A stretch of 64,000 nt of DNA from Hyphomicrobium_A sp963817485 (GCA_963817485.1 CAWFOR010000020.1:310001-374000); one strand, 5' to 3'; positions 42,599 through 52,212 are shown, counted from the first letter of the stretch. The notes: generated by a model not told the origin, from the sequence alone. Made by a program: numbers and translations.

Positions 42599-43198
42599 TT
42601 ATTGTCCGACAGTCGGCGACTGCGCACTGCTGCCGGCTTTGCGCATCGTGCCGACCATGTAGTCTGCGGCGCGCTGCCAGGCGGCCTCATTGTCCCCGCG
42701 GAAATCGAACACGCGGGCATATGTCCTCTTCCCGCTCGCGACATCCTTGATCTCGATGTGGAGCGAGCCGACGAGCGTGCTCACCTTGTAAATCCAGCCG
42801 ATCATCACCTGATCTGCGCCGGCGCTGCGTGCGATATCGAGCTCGCAGCCGTTGCAGTTGGTCAGGAAGGTGCCGGAATTCGCCGCAGCCACAGCCGTGG
42901 CGACGCGCTGCTCGGGGACGATTTTGTAGACGTGGGCGGCTTCGATCTTTTCGCCCACGATCCGCGTGAGCGCTGCAAGCATCGCGTTGTGCCTGTCAGG
43001 CGATCCGCTCTCTCCCGAGGTGTCGCGGATCTCGAACGGCAGGATGGCGAGCGTCTGCGGTGCACGCTCGTCAGCGCGTCCGATCGCGATGAAGCTCGAA
43101 GCCGCCGCCAGCCCAATGACGAAGAGGGCGCCGCCAAATGTGAGACGCAAGAGCGGCCGTGCCGGCCTAGCGTGGTGAGTGCGCTGTGCATGTTCCAA
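42599..43198 (-). CDS. DUF2380-like periplasmic protein (paralogue A)
   Basis: 199 residues from TTG 43198 (AAGGGGA about 10 nt upstream), with an N-terminal span/signal (LTFGGALFVIGLAAASSFI). The fold starts with TLAILPFEIRDTSGESG, then VYKIVPEQRVATAVAAAN, NCNGCELDIARSAGADQVMI, and a beta region WIYKVSTLVGSLHIEIKD. The NCxGC-x4-IAxxxGAD motif is shared with the divergent gene at 43440. The family is often found near PQQ-dependent alcohol oxidation genes, but none lie here. Confidence 0.75.
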   Translation of the reverse strand: MEHAQRTHHARPARPLLRLTFGGALFVIGLAAASSFIAIGRADERAPQTLAILPFEIRDTSGESGSPDRHNAMLAALTRIVGEKIEAAHVYKIVPEQRVATAVAAANSGTFLTNCNGCELDIARSAGADQVMIGWIYKVSTLVGSLHIEIKDVASGKRTYARVFDFRGDNEAAWQRAADYMVGTMRKAGSSAQSPTVGQ

Positions 43199-43290
43199 GT
43201 CGATCGTTCCCCTTTGCTTCGGCAGCTCTGGTGGGGAACGCTAGGAAAATGACTAAGGGGGGAGATAGGGGTGGAAGCCCATGAAAGGCT

Positions 43291-43383
43291 GGGCAAATTG
43301 CCCGTGCAATCGAAGCTCGTAATTTTCCGGCACGGCACGGGCATTTTACCCAAGGCGTTGCGGGCAAATCGCCATTTCTGACG
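43291..43383. promoter_or_regulatory. Operator cluster between divergent DUF2380-like genes
   Basis: GGGCAAATTGCCC at 43291-43303 is identical to the site upstream of the kinase. Related elements GGGCATTTTACCC (about 43340-43352) and GGGCAAATCGCCA (43372-43384) lie in the same 241-bp divergent promoter. They are likely sites for the NarL-type regulator or another dimeric repressor/activator. Confidence 0.55.
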
Positions 43384-43439
43384 CGCGCGTGCCGGCTCAG
43401 TCTCCCGCCGACCATCGCGCCCGAACCCGGAGACTCTGC

Positions 43440-44003
43440 ATGTTACGAGCCATCAAGGATGCACGATCCGCCTCGATGGGTATCGCGGCGATGGCGATGA
43501 TACTCTGTGCCGGATCTGCGGGCATGCACGCGGCAGAAAGCGGCGCGCAGCAAGCGGCCGCTCCGATCAAGATTGCCGTCTTCGATTTCGAGCTCGAGGA
43601 TCGCAGCGCCGCCGGCGACACGGGGGCGAGCCCGGTCGAGACCAAATACCTGGCGCAGGCGACGGAAGAAGCAAAGCGCGCGCTTGCCGCATCCGGCCGC
43701 TACAGCATCGTGGACACCGCGGGAGCCGATATGTCGGCGGCGCAAGGGCAGGGCCTGCGCAATTGCCGAGGGTGCGATGCCGCCATTGCGGCGAAGGTCG
43801 GCGCCGATCAGGACATGGTCGGCGTCGTGACCAAAATAAGCATGACGGAATATACGGTGACGGTGCAGATCAGCGACGCCCATAATGGGGCCGTCATCTC
43901 GAGCCTCTCCACCGGTCTGCGCATCGGCGCCGACTACTCGTGGGTGCGCGGCGTCACCTGGCTCATGAAGAACCGCGTGCTCGCTTCGCGCGAGCCGAAG
44001 TGA
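43440..44003 (+). CDS. DUF2380-like periplasmic protein (paralogue B)
   Basis: 187 residues from ATG 43440 with a Sec signal (MGIAAMAMILCAGSAGMHAAE). The core is KIAVFDFELEDRSAAGDTG, LAASGRYSIVDTAGADM, NCRGCDAAIAAKVGADQDMV, then VTKISMTEYTVTVQISDAHN. It parallels the divergent gene (NCxGC, GADQ-M), so the two arose by duplication. An inherited partner role in a periplasmic sensing or assembly complex is possible. Confidence 0.75.
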   Translation: MLRAIKDARSASMGIAAMAMILCAGSAGMHAAESGAQQAAAPIKIAVFDFELEDRSAAGDTGASPVETKYLAQATEEAKRALAASGRYSIVDTAGADMSAAQGQGLRNCRGCDAAIAAKVGADQDMVGVVTKISMTEYTVTVQISDAHNGAVISSLSTGLRIGADYSWVRGVTWLMKNRVLASREPK

Positions 44004-44021
44004 GCGACGCGCGTCCGCACG

Positions 44022-44996
44022 TCACTCACGCTGCGGATTGCGTCCCCGAGCACCGCGCCGATAGTCGCGCGGCGAGACGCCGAAGGCGCTCTTGAACGCC
44101 TTCGAGAAATGCGACACGTCGGAGAAGCCCCACGAGTAGGCAATGTCGCTGATCGGCCGACCTGGGGTTTCCGCGAGCGCTTTTCTGCATCGCTCGAGCC
44201 GGCGCTGTATGATCAGGCGTTCGAGCGACGTTCCTTCCTTGGCGAGCAACGTGTTGGCGTAGCGCACGCTGATGCCCGCGACCGCCGCCACGTCCTGGCA
44301 GGTGAGGTCGCGGTTCGGCAGCGCCTGCTCCACAGCCGACCGGAGACGGATCAGCGTCAGCGCCGACGCCGATCCGAGCTTGACCCGCCCCACCTCGGCG
44401 CGCCGGCCGAGTGCCATGGCAACGAGGTCGAGCACCTGATTGGCAACGTGAGCGCCCGCATCCCCGGACAGCAACGCCGCATGCGCGGGAAGCATCTGCA
44501 TGAAGCCGGAGGCGAGGCCGCCGATGGCGGAATCCGGTCCGATGGTCAATGCCGTCAGCCCACTGACGGAGCCGAGCCTGCGCGTGAGCTCGGTCCGATC
44601 GACGTCGAGCACCATCTGGCGCGATCTCTCCGGGTAGATAAACCTGAACGGCCGGTTCGTCTCGACGATGGTGAACTCACCCGGGGTAATCGTCGTCTCG
44701 CGCCCCAGCTGGCTAATGCGGCAGGCATTGTCGAGTTGCAGGCAGATGAACACGCGATCTGACGGTGCCCTCTCGACCTGGCGCGCCGTGCGCCAGACGT
44801 CCATCGGGGAATTCTCATAGATCGAGAGGGTCGCTTGCGCGAGCTGCGCCGTCCTGAGGGCGCCGTCGAATTTGGTCGGCGCCTCTGTGGTGCACTCGTG
44901 CTGGGCGTAGGCTCTGCAGGCAGCGTCGTGCCACAGATCGAAACGGTCGCGGGGGTGCACGGTGTCCGTGGCAAACGCCAGCTGCAATGCAGTCAT
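44022..44996 (-). CDS. AraC-family transcriptional regulator
   Basis: 324 residues. An N-terminal AraC-binding-like beta domain (DVWRTARQVERAPSDRVFIC, GETTITPG-like region FTIVETNRPFRFIYP) precedes two C-terminal HTH motifs (LTCQDVAAVAGISVRYANTL and GRPISDIAYSWGFSDVSHFS with KAFKSAFGVSPRDYRR). It converges on DUF2380 paralogue B and may regulate the neighbourhood. The ligand is unknown. Confidence 0.9.
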   Translation of the reverse strand: MTALQLAFATDTVHPRDRFDLWHDAACRAYAQHECTTEAPTKFDGALRTAQLAQATLSIYENSPMDVWRTARQVERAPSDRVFICLQLDNACRISQLGRETTITPGEFTIVETNRPFRFIYPERSRQMVLDVDRTELTRRLGSVSGLTALTIGPDSAIGGLASGFMQMLPAHAALLSGDAGAHVANQVLDLVAMALGRRAEVGRVKLGSASALTLIRLRSAVEQALPNRDLTCQDVAAVAGISVRYANTLLAKEGTSLERLIIQRRLERCRKALAETPGRPISDIAYSWGFSDVSHFSKAFKSAFGVSPRDYRRGARGRNPQRE

Positions 44997-45255
44997 TGTT
45001 TCAATGCCTTACCAAAACTAGATCGGACTATGGCACGCTGCGATTTGGATTCCATCTCCCTCGTGGTCACATGGTCAAGGGCCACAGTGAACGAGTCGCG
45101 GCAGTGCGTCGAACAACGATCCCGAATGTGACGCGGCCATCTATTTCGCCGCGACGAGGTTCGGCACCGCGTGCCTGGAGAGGCGCGGCGGCGCGGGCAA
45201 CGCCCATTCGTGCCTGCGCTTGCCCGGGTCCCCTGCGGCGGCTAGGACTGCTCCC

Positions 45256-45864
45256 ATGGGACGGACGGGCATGGGACGGACCGCGGTAGGGCTTATCCTT
45301 TCTGCGCTGTTGATGCAGGCGGTTGCGACGGCAGTGCTGGCGCAGGACGCGCCCGCGCAGCCGTCCACGCCGAAGCGGCCGGCCGACCGCGATCAGGCGT
45401 TGCCGAAGGAGCCGGAGCCTCCCGTGTGGGCGCCGCCGGACCTCGCCACTCCCGGCCCTGCCGCCCCCGCGGCGCCGGGTGGCGCTGCGAAGGAGTGCGC
45501 AAAGGCGGACTTCGAGGCCGTCGTCGACGATGCGGCCGCCGCGCTGCGCGATCTGAACCTCAAGAACAAGCCGGACTTCCAGGAGAAGCTGCGCCAGCTG
45601 AAGGACAAACGCGGCTGGAGCCACGATCAGTTCATGACGGAGGCCGCTCCTTACGTTCGCGACGACAAGATCGCGGTGTTCGACCAGGAGTCCGAGCAGC
45701 TCTTGAACGACATCTCGTCGCTGGGGCAGGAGGGCGCCGACGCCAAGACGCCCGACTGCGCGCTGCTGCATGAATTGCGCGCGCGCATGAAGGTGCTGGT
45801 CGACACGCAACAGGCAAAGTGGACGTACATGTTCGAGAAGCTCAACGCCGCGCTGGCGCAATAA
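45256..45864 (+). CDS. Secreted protein of unknown function
   Basis: About 202 residues. ATG 45256 (or 45271) gives a Sec signal (VGLILSALLMQAVATAVLAQ). A Pro-rich linker (DLATPGPAAPAAPGG) precedes a helical domain with two cysteines: CAKADFEAVVDDAAAALRDL, RQLKDKRGWSHDQFMTEAAP, CALLHELRARMKVLVD. No family recognised. Confidence 0.65.
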   Translation: MGRTGMGRTAVGLILSALLMQAVATAVLAQDAPAQPSTPKRPADRDQALPKEPEPPVWAPPDLATPGPAAPAAPGGAAKECAKADFEAVVDDAAAALRDLNLKNKPDFQEKLRQLKDKRGWSHDQFMTEAAPYVRDDKIAVFDQESEQLLNDISSLGQEGADAKTPDCALLHELRARMKVLVDTQQAKWTYMFEKLNAALAQ

Positions 45865-45916
45865 AAGGCCAGCGAAGGGCGCCTGTCGTGAAAATTTCGG
45901 CTAAAGCCCCGAGCCG

Positions 45917-46660
45917 CTACTTCCGCACCCAGCCGTTGGGGCCGAGCTGCTCCTGCGGCTGGAAGCGCATCTTGTAGCTCATCTTGCGCGAGCCGGTGAT
46001 CCAGTAGCCGAGGTAGAGGTAGGGCAGCCCGAGCTGGCGCGCGTACGCGATGTGCTCGAGGATCATGTGGGTGCCGAGGCTCGCCGCCTCCGCCTCCGGG
46101 TCATAGAAGCTGTAGACCATGGAGATGCCGTCGGAGAGCAGGTCGCACAGCGCGGCCGCCGCCAGCGGCCATTTCTCCGGCTTCGTCTGCAGCGGGTTCT
46201 CGGGCTTCACCCGGTACTCGGTGACGAAGGTGTTGATGACGCTGTCCTCGACCATCATCGCGTAGTCGAGCACGGTCATGTCGGCCATGCCGCCGTCGCC
46301 GTGACGGGCGTCGATGTAGCGGCGGAAGAGTGCGAACTGCTCCGACGTCGGCTCGGGCGGGCGACGCACCGATGCGACCCCCCGGTTCTTTTCGGTGATG
46401 CGGCGCATGCTGCGGCCGGGCACGAACTCGTCGACCAGCACCCGCACCGAGACGCAGGCGTGGCAGCCCTCGCAGTAGGGCATGTAGGCGATGTTCTGGC
46501 TGCGGCGGAAGCCGCCGCGCAGGAGGTTGTCGATGAGGCTCGCCGGCTTTTCCTGCGTCAGGTGCGTGAACAGCTTGCGCTCGAGACGTCCGGGTAGGTA
46601 GGGGCATGCCTGCGGGGCGGTGACGTAGAACTCGGGAAAGTGCTTCTGCTGCTCCGTCAT
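45917..46660 (-). CDS. bpt: Aspartate/glutamate leucyltransferase (leucyl/arginyl-tRNA-protein transferase)
   Basis: 247 residues from ATG 46660. It is full-length Bpt/Ate: FYVTAPQACPYLPGRLERKL, YMPYCEGCHACVSVRVLVDE (paired Cys), NRGVASVRRPPEPT, then YLYLGYWITGSRKMSYKMRF. It transfers Leu from leucyl-tRNA to N-terminal Asp/Glu, feeding ClpS/ClpAP degradation. The longer frame to 46861 is not conserved. Confidence 0.93.
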   Translation of the reverse strand: MTEQQKHFPEFYVTAPQACPYLPGRLERKLFTHLTQEKPASLIDNLLRGGFRRSQNIAYMPYCEGCHACVSVRVLVDEFVPGRSMRRITEKNRGVASVRRPPEPTSEQFALFRRYIDARHGDGGMADMTVLDYAMMVEDSVINTFVTEYRVKPENPLQTKPEKWPLAAAALCDLLSDGISMVYSFYDPEAEAASLGTHMILEHIAYARQLGLPYLYLGYWITGSRKMSYKMRFQPQEQLGPNGWVRK

Positions 46661-46888
46661 CCGATCCCGTCCCTCGCGAGGAGTGGCCCTGCCGGGGGCG
46701 CCCATACATCGATGATAAGTGACCGTTGAGGTCGCGATCAAGGCAAAGGCTTGGAGATCGCAAACACTTTTGCACTCTCTATTGCAACTCGGTACTGCAA
46801 GGGAAATTGGCAAGGCGTGTTGCACCGCCGTATGCCCAAATCGGCGGCTTTGCCGCAGCAACCCGGCCGGTCTGCCCTGTCCGCCGGG

Positions 46889-47794
46889 CTAGCCGACGCC
46901 TTTGGTTTCGGTCTTTCCGTAGGAGGCGTTGGCTTCGAGGAAGCCGATGATCAGGTCGGCGACGTCGATCCCCGTCGCGCTCTCGATCCCCTGCAGGCCG
47001 GGAGAAGAGTTAACCTCCATCACGAGGGGGCCGCGGGCGGAGCGCACCATGTCGACGCCGGAGACGTTGAGGCCGACGGCGGCGGCCGCGCGCACGGCCG
47101 TGTGCCGCTCCTCGGCGGAAAGCTCGACGCGCACGGCGGTGGCACCGCGATGGATGTTGGCGCGGAACTCGCCGGGCCGGCCGACGCGCTTTGTCGCCGC
47201 CACCACCTCGCCGCCGATCACGAAGGCGCGGATATCGGAGCCGTTCGCCTCGCGGATGAACTCCTGCACCATGATGTTGACGTTGGCCGCGCTGAACGCC
47301 TCGATGATCGACTTGGCCGAGCCCTCGGTCTCGGCGAGGATGACGCCAACGCCTTGCGTGCCCTCGACGAGCTTGATGACGACGGGGACGCCGCCGACCT
47401 CCTTGATCACGTCCTCGGCCTTGCGGGGCCCGTGCGCGAACGCCGTCACCGGCAGGCCGATGCCCTCGCGCGCAAGGATCTGCAGCGCGCGCAGCTTGTC
47501 GCGCGAGCGCCCGATGGCGACGCTCTCGTTCAAGGGATAGACGCCCTGGATCTCGAACTGCCGCAGCACCGCGAGGCCGTAATGGGTGATGGAGGCGCCG
47601 ATGCGGGGGATGACGGCGTCGTAGATCGGCAGGCGGCGGCCGTTGTAGCGCAGCACGGGATGGTTCGACGTGATGTTCATGTGCACGTGCAGCGTATTGA
47701 TCACGTCGATCGAGTGGCCGCGCGCGCGCGCCGCCTCACAGAGGCGTACGTGAGAGTAGAGCCCAGGATTGCGGGCGAGCATGGCGAAGCGCAT
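46889..47794 (-). CDS. rimK: RimK-family ATP-grasp ligase
   Basis: 301 residues: MRFAMLARNPGLYSHVRLCE, PRIGASITHYGLAVLRQFEI, RDKLRALQILAREGIGLPVT, ATP-grasp core VVIKLVEGTQGVGVILAE and VMEVNSSPGLQGIE. RimK adds glutamates to the C-terminus of ribosomal protein S6 in E. coli and controls translation in pseudomonads. No rimA/rimB partners are seen next to it. It lies 229 bp upstream of bpt on the same strand. Confidence 0.92.
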   Translation of the reverse strand: MRFAMLARNPGLYSHVRLCEAARARGHSIDVINTLHVHMNITSNHPVLRYNGRRLPIYDAVIPRIGASITHYGLAVLRQFEIQGVYPLNESVAIGRSRDKLRALQILAREGIGLPVTAFAHGPRKAEDVIKEVGGVPVVIKLVEGTQGVGVILAETEGSAKSIIEAFSAANVNIMVQEFIREANGSDIRAFVIGGEVVAATKRVGRPGEFRANIHRGATAVRVELSAEERHTAVRAAAAVGLNVSGVDMVRSARGPLVMEVNSSPGLQGIESATGIDVADLIIGFLEANASYGKTETKGVG

Positions 47795-47931
47795 GAAGCA
47801 CCCCTAGTGCGCAGGCCCTAACCAGTGATGAAGCCGATGCTCTAGGCCCGCCGACGAGTGCATCGGCGGCAATTGAGCACAAAGTGAGGCTAACGCGTTG
47901 TTTGAGGCTGTACTGCAACGGTGGCGGCGAA

Positions 47932-48192
47932 TTAGACCCGTCGCGGCGCAATAGAATATTCGGGCGCATGCCCCGTCGAATTTGAAGGAACGGCGTGCGG
48001 CACGGGCTTGGCCACGGGCGCGCTGTCCTCGTCGGGGTCGATGGAGGCGTAGAGCAGGCATGCAAAGCCGCCGATCGCAACCACCAGGATCACAACTGCC
48101 AAAGCCGTGCGCCGCAAGGCCCAGGCGAGCGTCGGGGCTCTGAGTGCCGCAACGTCCGCTTCCACGCGCGCCGTCGACGTGGTCGTGCTCAT
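47932..48192 (-). CDS. Small single-span membrane protein
   Basis: 86 residues: a cytoplasmic N-terminus (MSTTTSTARVEADVAALRAP), one span (TALAVVILVVAIGGFACLLYA) and a Pro-rich, acidic then basic tail. No family recognised. It lies 140 bp upstream of rimK. Confidence 0.55.
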   Translation of the reverse strand: MSTTTSTARVEADVAALRAPTLAWALRRTALAVVILVVAIGGFACLLYASIDPDEDSAPVAKPVPHAVPSNSTGHAPEYSIAPRRV

Positions 48193-48396
48193 TGCCGTTC
48201 GTACTCTCTCGGTCTTGGTTTTTTACAGGCCTGGAAGGCTCCCCCGCCCGGCGCGAGTGCGCGAGCGGCTCCATCCATGAAAGAGCGGGAAGCGGTGGTC
48301 AAGGATTGTCGTTCACGGTGGATTATTCCGGCAGCGGACGTGTTTGCCGGGCCACGGTCTAGGAGCCGAAGCGGCCGAAATTAGGCCGGCGGCGTG

Positions 48397-49983
48397 TCAA
48401 ACCGGGGGCCGCGGCTGGGCCGCCAGCTCGTGCGTCGCCTGCAGGTCGATCTTGCCGGAGGCGAGCACCGGGATTGCCGGCACGACGAGCAGCGCCTTCG
48501 GCACCCACAGCTCGGGGAAGCCCTCTTTGCGGGCGTGCGCAAGGAGCTCGTCCTTGCTCGCATCCACCTTCTCGGTGACGAGAAGGAGCTGCTCGCCCTT
48601 GCGCGGATCGGGCAGGCTCAGCACGACATGCTGGACGTCGTTCCACAACGCAGCGATCAGGTTTTCGATAGCCGCGAGCGAGACCATCTCCCCGCCGAGC
48701 TTGGCGAAGCGCTTGGCGCGCCCGCAGATGGTGACGTAGCCGCCCGCATCCATGGTGACGATATCGCCGGTGTCGTGCCAGCCGTCCTTCGGCGGCATGA
48801 CGACGCCCGGCTGATCGGCGTTGAGGTAGCCGGCCATGATGTTGGGTCCACGCACGAACAGGCGCCTGCCTTCGGCGAGGCCCGGCACCGGGTCGAGGCG
48901 CGCCTCGATGCCCGGCAGGAGGCGGCCCACGGTGCCGATGTGATTGTCGCCGCGCTGGTTGCAGGCGAGCACGGGCGAGCATTCGGTGACGCCGTAGCCC
49001 TCCAGGATGTCCGTGCCGTTCGCGGCCCACAGCTCGCGTGTCGGAGCCTTCACGCGCTCGGCGCCGGCGATGACCTCACGCAGGCTTGCGAGCTGGCCCG
49101 GCTCGGCGGCACGGATGTAGCCGGTGAGGAACGTGTCGGTCGCCAGCAGCAGCGTGGCCTTGCTGCGCTCGACCAGTCGCGCGACCTGGCGGTAGTGCAG
49201 CGGGCTCGGATAGAGGACGACCTTCACGCCGGCAAACAGGGGCGCGAAGGTTGCCGCCGTCAGCCCGAAGGAATGGAACATCGGCAGCGGGTTCAAGAGG
49301 ATCTGCTCGGGGCCGAGGATCGCCCGCATGTGATCCAGCATCTGGAAGGTGTTGGCGACCAGGTTGAAGTTGGTCAGCACGACGCCCTTGGGTGCGCCCT
49401 CGGTGCCGGAGGTGAAGAGGACGACCGCGGGATCGTCCGTGCCCTTCGCCGATCCGCGGCTGAATTTGCCGGCGATCGCGGCGCGCACGGCGCCGGCGAC
49501 CTTGTCGAAGATGTTGAGGCTGCCGCGCACGTCCTCGAGCGCAACGATGCGCACCTTCTTGCCGGGCGCCCACTCGATGGCGCCGAGCGCATCGACGAGG
49601 TCGTGCAGCTTGCCGGCGTCGACGAACCGCCGCGAGGTGAGCACCGTGCGGATGCGGCCCGTGCGCAGGGCGGAGGAGAGGTTCTTCTTGCCGGCGGTGA
49701 AATTCAGCATGGCGGCAACGCGGCCGTAGGCGTTGAGGCCAAACAGCGCGATGACGAGACCGACCGAGTTCGGCAGGAGCACCGCGACGGTGTCGCCCGG
49801 CCGCGTCTGGCGCGCGATCTTGCCGCCGAGCACGTAGCTCGCGAGCACGAGCTGCTTGTAGGTGAGCGTGGTTCCTTCGGCGTCCTCGACGATGACCTTG
49901 TCCGGCCCGTTCGCCTTGGCGGCGTCCAACAGGCCCGCAAAGAGCGTCGTCCGGGCGCGACTGGGATCGAAGTCCAAGAGCAT
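48397..49983 (-). CDS. AMP-forming acyl-CoA/acyl-ACP synthetase (Aas C-terminal-domain like)
   Basis: 528 residues from ATG 49983. Adenylate-forming enzyme: P-loop VVLFTSGTEGAPKGVVLTNF, ILNPLPMFHSFGLTAATF-like block, EGYGVTECSPVLACN, GWHDTGDIVTMDAGGYVTIC and the final Lys region VLASGKIDLQATHE. Similarity is to the acyl-ACP synthetase half of Aas, without an acyltransferase domain. It activates fatty acids, perhaps for phospholipid repair. The start could lie further upstream. Confidence 0.87.
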   Translation of the reverse strand: MLLDFDPSRARTTLFAGLLDAAKANGPDKVIVEDAEGTTLTYKQLVLASYVLGGKIARQTRPGDTVAVLLPNSVGLVIALFGLNAYGRVAAMLNFTAGKKNLSSALRTGRIRTVLTSRRFVDAGKLHDLVDALGAIEWAPGKKVRIVALEDVRGSLNIFDKVAGAVRAAIAGKFSRGSAKGTDDPAVVLFTSGTEGAPKGVVLTNFNLVANTFQMLDHMRAILGPEQILLNPLPMFHSFGLTAATFAPLFAGVKVVLYPSPLHYRQVARLVERSKATLLLATDTFLTGYIRAAEPGQLASLREVIAGAERVKAPTRELWAANGTDILEGYGVTECSPVLACNQRGDNHIGTVGRLLPGIEARLDPVPGLAEGRRLFVRGPNIMAGYLNADQPGVVMPPKDGWHDTGDIVTMDAGGYVTICGRAKRFAKLGGEMVSLAAIENLIAALWNDVQHVVLSLPDPRKGEQLLLVTEKVDASKDELLAHARKEGFPELWVPKALLVVPAIPVLASGKIDLQATHELAAQPRPPV

Positions 49984-50431
49984 GGAGAGGTGCCGAAGCC
50001 GGCGGCCGGGATGGCCCGCACGGCGCGGAAATGACATTGGTCCGGGAACGGCCGTCACGCAATCGTCGTCGGGCGTCGAGGCGAGTCGTAAGCGGCACGA
50101 AAAACGAGTTGGGCGCTATTGTGCGCTGCAGCAAAAACTGCCGTGCAATTGAGCAGCCGACGGAGGGAGCCCTGCGCGCTTTTGCGCAGGCGCCACGCTT
50201 CCCCCAAGTCGAGATGGCAGTATTGGCGGGGCTTTGCGAAGGTGTCGGGGCATATTTATTACTACAGTGTTGCTGAATGGTAATTGGGCACCAGTTGCTC
50301 ATGATTGAAACTTGAGCACCTTCCGATTCGGGACTACGCTTTCAGGCAATAAGAGCAAGAAAGGACGAGGACGCACTCAAGGTGGATCGACCCTCTCACG
50401 AGGGGTTCATTCGGCAACCTTGGGGTGCACA
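49984..50431. other. Intergenic 448 bp
   Basis: No gene supported. Hairpins: CCTGCGC (50171-50177) with GCGCAGG (50184-50190), and TGCTCA (50296-50301) with TGAGCA (50313-50318). A GGAAC-N17-CGTC at 50045 is an imperfect EcfG match too far from any start. Confidence 0.4.
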
Positions 50432-50638
50432 ATGATCGAGATCCTCGTTTCCTTCTGCCTCGTGGACAACCCGGACAAGTGCCAGCAGGTGCCCCTGAAT
50501 TTCGCGGCGGCGAACATCACCCCGCAGCAGTGCATGGTGCTGGGCCAGGCCGAGATGGCGAAATGGATGGAAGCCCATCCCAACTGGCGCCCGCGCAAAT
50601 GGACCTGCGGTCCCGCCGGTCGCTTCGCCAAGGCCTGA
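50432..50638 (+). CDS. Small conserved protein of unknown function
   Basis: 68 residues from ATG 50432: MIEILVSFCLVDNPDKCQQV, then FAAANITPQQCMVLGQAEMA and HPNWRPRKWTCGPAGRFAKA. Cysteines at C9, C17, C34 and C60 and the TPQQCM / KWxCGP pattern look conserved in small Hyphomicrobiales proteins. It has no signal peptide. Function unknown. Confidence 0.7.
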   Translation: MIEILVSFCLVDNPDKCQQVPLNFAAANITPQQCMVLGQAEMAKWMEAHPNWRPRKWTCGPAGRFAKA

Positions 50639-50881
50639 TCGGCTAAGGCCGCGCTCCGATCGACCAATCGGGGTCTGATCGGCCAAGATATTGGAAATGC
50701 CGGGCCCCACGCTCCTGGCTTTTCCGCACCGCCTTTGGCGCGCAACCGGCGTGCCGGGCGGCGCTCCCGAAAATCCCGTTCCCCGGCTGCCGCAGTGCGG
50801 CATTTCCCGTTGACTTGATCGCCGCCATCGCCTCCCTAGGGCCAGTCTTGAGGCCCCGATTTTCGCAAGTGGGAGGAATGA

Positions 50882-52180
50882 ATGCCGGGCAAAACACCGC
50901 CGCCGCCCAAGTTCGCGACGCTCGCCGTGCATGCAGGCGCCGCACCCGACCCCTCGACGGGCGCGCGCGCGACGCCGATCTACCAGACGACCTCCTTCGT
51001 CTTCAACGATGCCGACCACGCCGCCTCCCTGTTCGGGCTCGAGGCCTTCGGCAACATCTACACCCGCATCACCAACCCGACGCAGGCGGTGCTCGAAAGC
51101 CGCTTAGCCGCGCTCGAAGGCGGCACCGCCGCGCTCGCCGTCGCCTCGGGCCACGCCGCGCAGTTCCTCGCCTTCCATACGCTCTTGGAGCCGGGCGATG
51201 AGTTCGTCGCCGGGCGCCAGCTCTACGGCGGCTCGGTCAACCAGTTCAATCACTCGTTCAAGAAGTTCAATTGGAACGTGGCGTGGGCGGATGCGACCGA
51301 CCCCAAATCCTTCGAGAAGGCGGTCACGGACAAGACGCGCGCCATCTTCTGCGAGTCGATCGCCAACCCCGGTGGCGTGGTCGTCGACCTGCCGGCGATC
51401 GCGGCTATCGCCAAGAAGGCGGGCGTGCCCTTCATCGTCGACAACACGCTGGCGACGCCCTACCTGTGCAACCCCAAGGAGCACGGCGCCGACATCGTCG
51501 TGCATTCGCTGACGAAGTTCATCGGCGGGCATGGCAACTCGATCGGCGGCGTCATCGTCGATTGCGGCACCTACGATTGGCTGGGCGCCAAGCACCGCTA
51601 CAAGACGCTGGTCGAGCCCAACGCCTCCTACAACGGCATGAAGTTCGCCGAGACGTTCGGCAACTTCGCCTTCGCGATCGCCGCGCGCGTGATGGGTCTG
51701 CGCGATCTCGGCCCCGCGATCTCGCCCATGAACGCGTTCTTGATCTTGATCGGCACCGAGACGCTGCCCTTGCGCATGGCGCGCCACTGCGAGAACGCGC
51801 TCGCGGTTGCAAGCTGGCTCGAGAAGCACCCGAAGGTGGCCTGGGTCAGCTACGCCGGCCTGCCCTCGAGCCCCTACCACGCGCTGCAGAAGAAGATCGC
51901 GCCCAAGGGCGCCGGCGCGGTGTTCACCTTCGGCTTGAAGGGCGGCTACGAGGCGGGCGTCAAGCTCGTGTCGTCGCTGAAGCTGTTCTCGCACCTGGCC
52001 AACATCGGCGATACGCGCAGCCTCGTGATCCATCCGGCGTCGACGACGCACCGGCAATTGACCGACGAGCAGCGCAAGGCCGCGGGCGCGGGGCCCGACG
52101 TGGTGCGCCTCTCGGTCGGTATCGAGGATAAGGACGACATCATCGCCGACCTGGAGCAGGGCCTGGCGCAGGTGGGGTGA
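50882..52180 (+). CDS. metY: O-acetylhomoserine sulfhydrylase
   Basis: 432 residues, PLP-dependent Cys/Met metabolism family: KFATLAVHAGAAPDPSTGAR, PIYQTTSFVFNDADHAASLF, YTRITNPTQAVLESRLAALE, VDNTLATPYLCNPKEHGADI, PLP Lys in VVHSLTKFIGGHGNSIGG and SLVIHPASTTHRQLTDEQ. It makes homocysteine from O-acetylhomoserine and sulfide. GGGAGGAATGA precedes the ATG. I checked the 240-bp leader for a SAM-II-like riboswitch and saw none. Confidence 0.94.
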   Translation: MPGKTPPPPKFATLAVHAGAAPDPSTGARATPIYQTTSFVFNDADHAASLFGLEAFGNIYTRITNPTQAVLESRLAALEGGTAALAVASGHAAQFLAFHTLLEPGDEFVAGRQLYGGSVNQFNHSFKKFNWNVAWADATDPKSFEKAVTDKTRAIFCESIANPGGVVVDLPAIAAIAKKAGVPFIVDNTLATPYLCNPKEHGADIVVHSLTKFIGGHGNSIGGVIVDCGTYDWLGAKHRYKTLVEPNASYNGMKFAETFGNFAFAIAARVMGLRDLGPAISPMNAFLILIGTETLPLRMARHCENALAVASWLEKHPKVAWVSYAGLPSSPYHALQKKIAPKGAGAVFTFGLKGGYEAGVKLVSSLKLFSHLANIGDTRSLVIHPASTTHRQLTDEQRKAAGAGPDVVRLSVGIEDKDDIIADLEQGLAQVG

Positions 52181-52212
52181 GGCGACGTCGTCGCGGTCAA
52201 CTTCGATCTCGT

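Noticed and set aside
50045..50070. GGAAC-N17-CGTC EcfG-like sequence
   Set aside because: One mismatch in the -10 and over 350 bp from the next start codon.
50639..50881. Possible SAM riboswitch before metY
   Set aside because: No SAM-I, SAM-II or SAM-V conserved core could be recognised by eye.
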